A DNA stretch of 64,000 bases from Altererythrobacter sp. Root672 (GTDB lineage Bacteria > Pseudomonadota > Alphaproteobacteria > Sphingomonadales > Sphingomonadaceae): assembly GCF_001427865.1 (NCBI RefSeq), contig NZ_LMHH01000001.1:1922001-1986000 (forward strand). The letters run 5' to 3'. Both the position numbers and the translations under genes were made by a program. Of this stretch, positions 63,127 through 64,000 are shown one piece after another. The notes under the pieces were generated by a model, which was given only the letters and a program-made list of their open reading frames with translations, ran no database searches and was not told the DNA's origin. Positions within the stretch are counted from its first letter, which is position 1, and every line of letters starts with the position of its first letter.

Positions 63127-63890
63127 AGGAATTCGGCAACGAGCGAAGCGGCGCTGCTGATGCCGAGACGCTCATAGGCGCGCCGCCGGTAGGTGATCAC
63201 CGTTCCGGCCCGGATTCCGAGCGCGAGCGCGATCTCACCCGAGGTCTTCCCGATCATGGTCAGCGCGCAAACCCGGGTCTCGCGCTCGGTCAGGACGGGG
63301 AAACGGCTCCGGAGCCGCCTCGCCAGTCGCTCGTCTACGCGTTCGTACCGCGACCTGGTACCGTGTCCGCGGCGACGCAGGAACGGCGCTGCGATCGAGC
63401 CGAAAGCCGCCAGCTGCCGGATTGTGTCCTGCCCGACGCCCTGATCGCCGAGATAGACGTTGAGGATCGTCCACTCCTCGCCCGCAGCCGCGTGTGCGAC
63501 AGAGATCTTTTGGCTGAATGCCGGGTTCTCGAAGCAGGTCTGCCGGTAGGTCGCATCACCGATCCGGTCTGCCCTCAGCACATCGACAAGCGTCGTTTCC
63601 TGGCCTTCAAGGATCGGCAGCGAATGCAGGGTCGGATCGAGGCGGTGATATCCGCGGGCATAGCGATCCACCCGGTTGGCCGTACCATGCGGCCGACCGT
63701 ACCAGCCGAGAGGTAGGGGATCGGAATCCCTCGCGGCGTAATGGAACCCGTTCACCTCGGCGGCCGGCCCCTTCTCCTGCAGGATGCCGAGGAGGATCTC
63801 GTCGAACCGGTCGTCGTCGATATGATCGACGAGGCGCGCAATATGCGAGGCTTCCACCCGGGCGTGCGCAGGAATCGGTGTCCAGGCCAT
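63123..63890 (-). CDS. LuxR-type HTH transcriptional regulator
   Basis: A 255-aa protein with an N-terminal ligand-domain-like region and a C-terminal LuxR-type helix-turn-helix (LTERETRVCALTMIGKTSGE, then IALALGIRAGTVITYRRRAY). It lacks an obvious receiver domain. It is convergent with maiA, overlapping by 4 bp, and may control the homogentisate operon. A GGAGGGG site precedes the start. The ligand is unknown. Confidence 0.85.
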   Translation of the reverse strand: MAWTPIPAHARVEASHIARLVDHIDDDRFDEILLGILQEKGPAAEVNGFHYAARDSDPLPLGWYGRPHGTANRVDRYARGYHRLDPTLHSLPILEGQETTLVDVLRADRIGDATYRQTCFENPAFSQKISVAHAAAGEEWTILNVYLGDQGVGQDTIRQLAAFGSIAAPFLRRRGHGTRSRYERVDERLARRLRSRFPVLTERETRVCALTMIGKTSGEIALALGIRAGTVITYRRRAYERLGISSAASLVAEFL

Positions 63891-64000
63891 CTCACCCCTC
63901 CGGGATCACTTCCCAGCTGGAAGCGGCCGAGTAGTCGCGCATCCGGAGCGCGAATTCAACTGATCAAGTCGACGTGTCGTCCTTGGTCGATCGAGCATCA

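Noticed and set aside
63892-63942. 16-codon leader peptide (MRDYSAASSWEVIPEG) before the LuxR gene
   Set aside because: Too short to support, no ribosome site seen, and it mainly covers the ribosome site of the regulator.

Overview
The window looks like chromosome from an alphaproteobacterium of the order Sphingomonadales. GC content is high and two very large TonB-dependent receptors are present. The combination of gene families (yhhQ, recF, a tesA-ybbA-ybbP block, DUF5076 between CoA-transferase subunits, DUF2783 beside a homogentisate operon, tandem YtcJ-type amidohydrolases) is typical of that group. The assignment is inferred from family content, not from a database search.

Region 1 (1-5.2 kb): a minus-strand operon encodes a QuiC-type 3-dehydroshikimate dehydratase fused to an HPPD-like domain, followed by two NIF3-like proteins, one with an export signal. 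It is divergent from a TetR regulator. A small HNH-type protein follows. Region 2 (5213-16188): an 11-kb integrated element sits in tRNA-Arg(UCU). It is bounded by a 51-bp direct repeat of the tRNA 3' end, and matching integrase arm-type sites lie just inside both ends. It carries an integrase, an AlpA regulator, a Toprim/helicase replication protein, iteron-like repeats, an HK97-type major capsid protein with several small genes, a NYN ribonuclease and several tiny proteins. I see no portal, terminase or tail genes, so it looks like a phage satellite rather than a complete prophage.

Region 3 (16-31 kb) is backbone: yhhQ, pspC with a 44-aa leader gene, recF, tesA divergent from ybbA-ybbP, a DUF805 protein, a TonB receptor, a GT4 glycosyltransferase, a PadR regulator with a collagen-like glycine/proline tract, rarA, a DUF429-like protein and tRNA-Thr(UGU). 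Region 4 (31-36.7 kb), downstream of tRNA-Thr, is an accessory island holding a two-gene cassette. One gene encodes a 1323-aa STAND/NACHT-like NTPase with a C-terminal PD-(D/E)XK-like domain; the other a stand-alone DUF4143-like protein. It has the appearance of an uncharacterised defence system.

Region 5 (36.7-56.9 kb) is catabolic and largely on the minus strand. It holds a CoA-transferase operon whose scoA is broken by an internal deletion. Next is an operon of a tyrosyl-tRNA-synthetase paralogue lacking the S4 domain, an Abhydrolase_10 protein, a DUF6152 protein, another exported protein and a serine hydrolase, with an AraC regulator just upstream. The aldehyde dehydrogenase, tandem amidohydrolases, TonB receptor and class III aminotransferase follow. 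The aldehyde dehydrogenase and aminotransferase promoters share 16-bp repeats spaced 21 bp apart, which suggests one common regulator. Alanine dehydrogenase, an Lrp-type regulator and an APC permease complete the region. Region 6 (57-63.9 kb) is the homogentisate operon: an MBL-fold protein, an FAD monooxygenase with a DUF2783 partner (MhaA/MhaB-like), hmgA, fahA and maiA, in which most genes overlap, with a convergent LuxR-type regulator at the end. Aromatic compounds would be converted to homogentisate and then to fumarate and acetoacetate; the CoA-transferase would normally activate acetoacetate.
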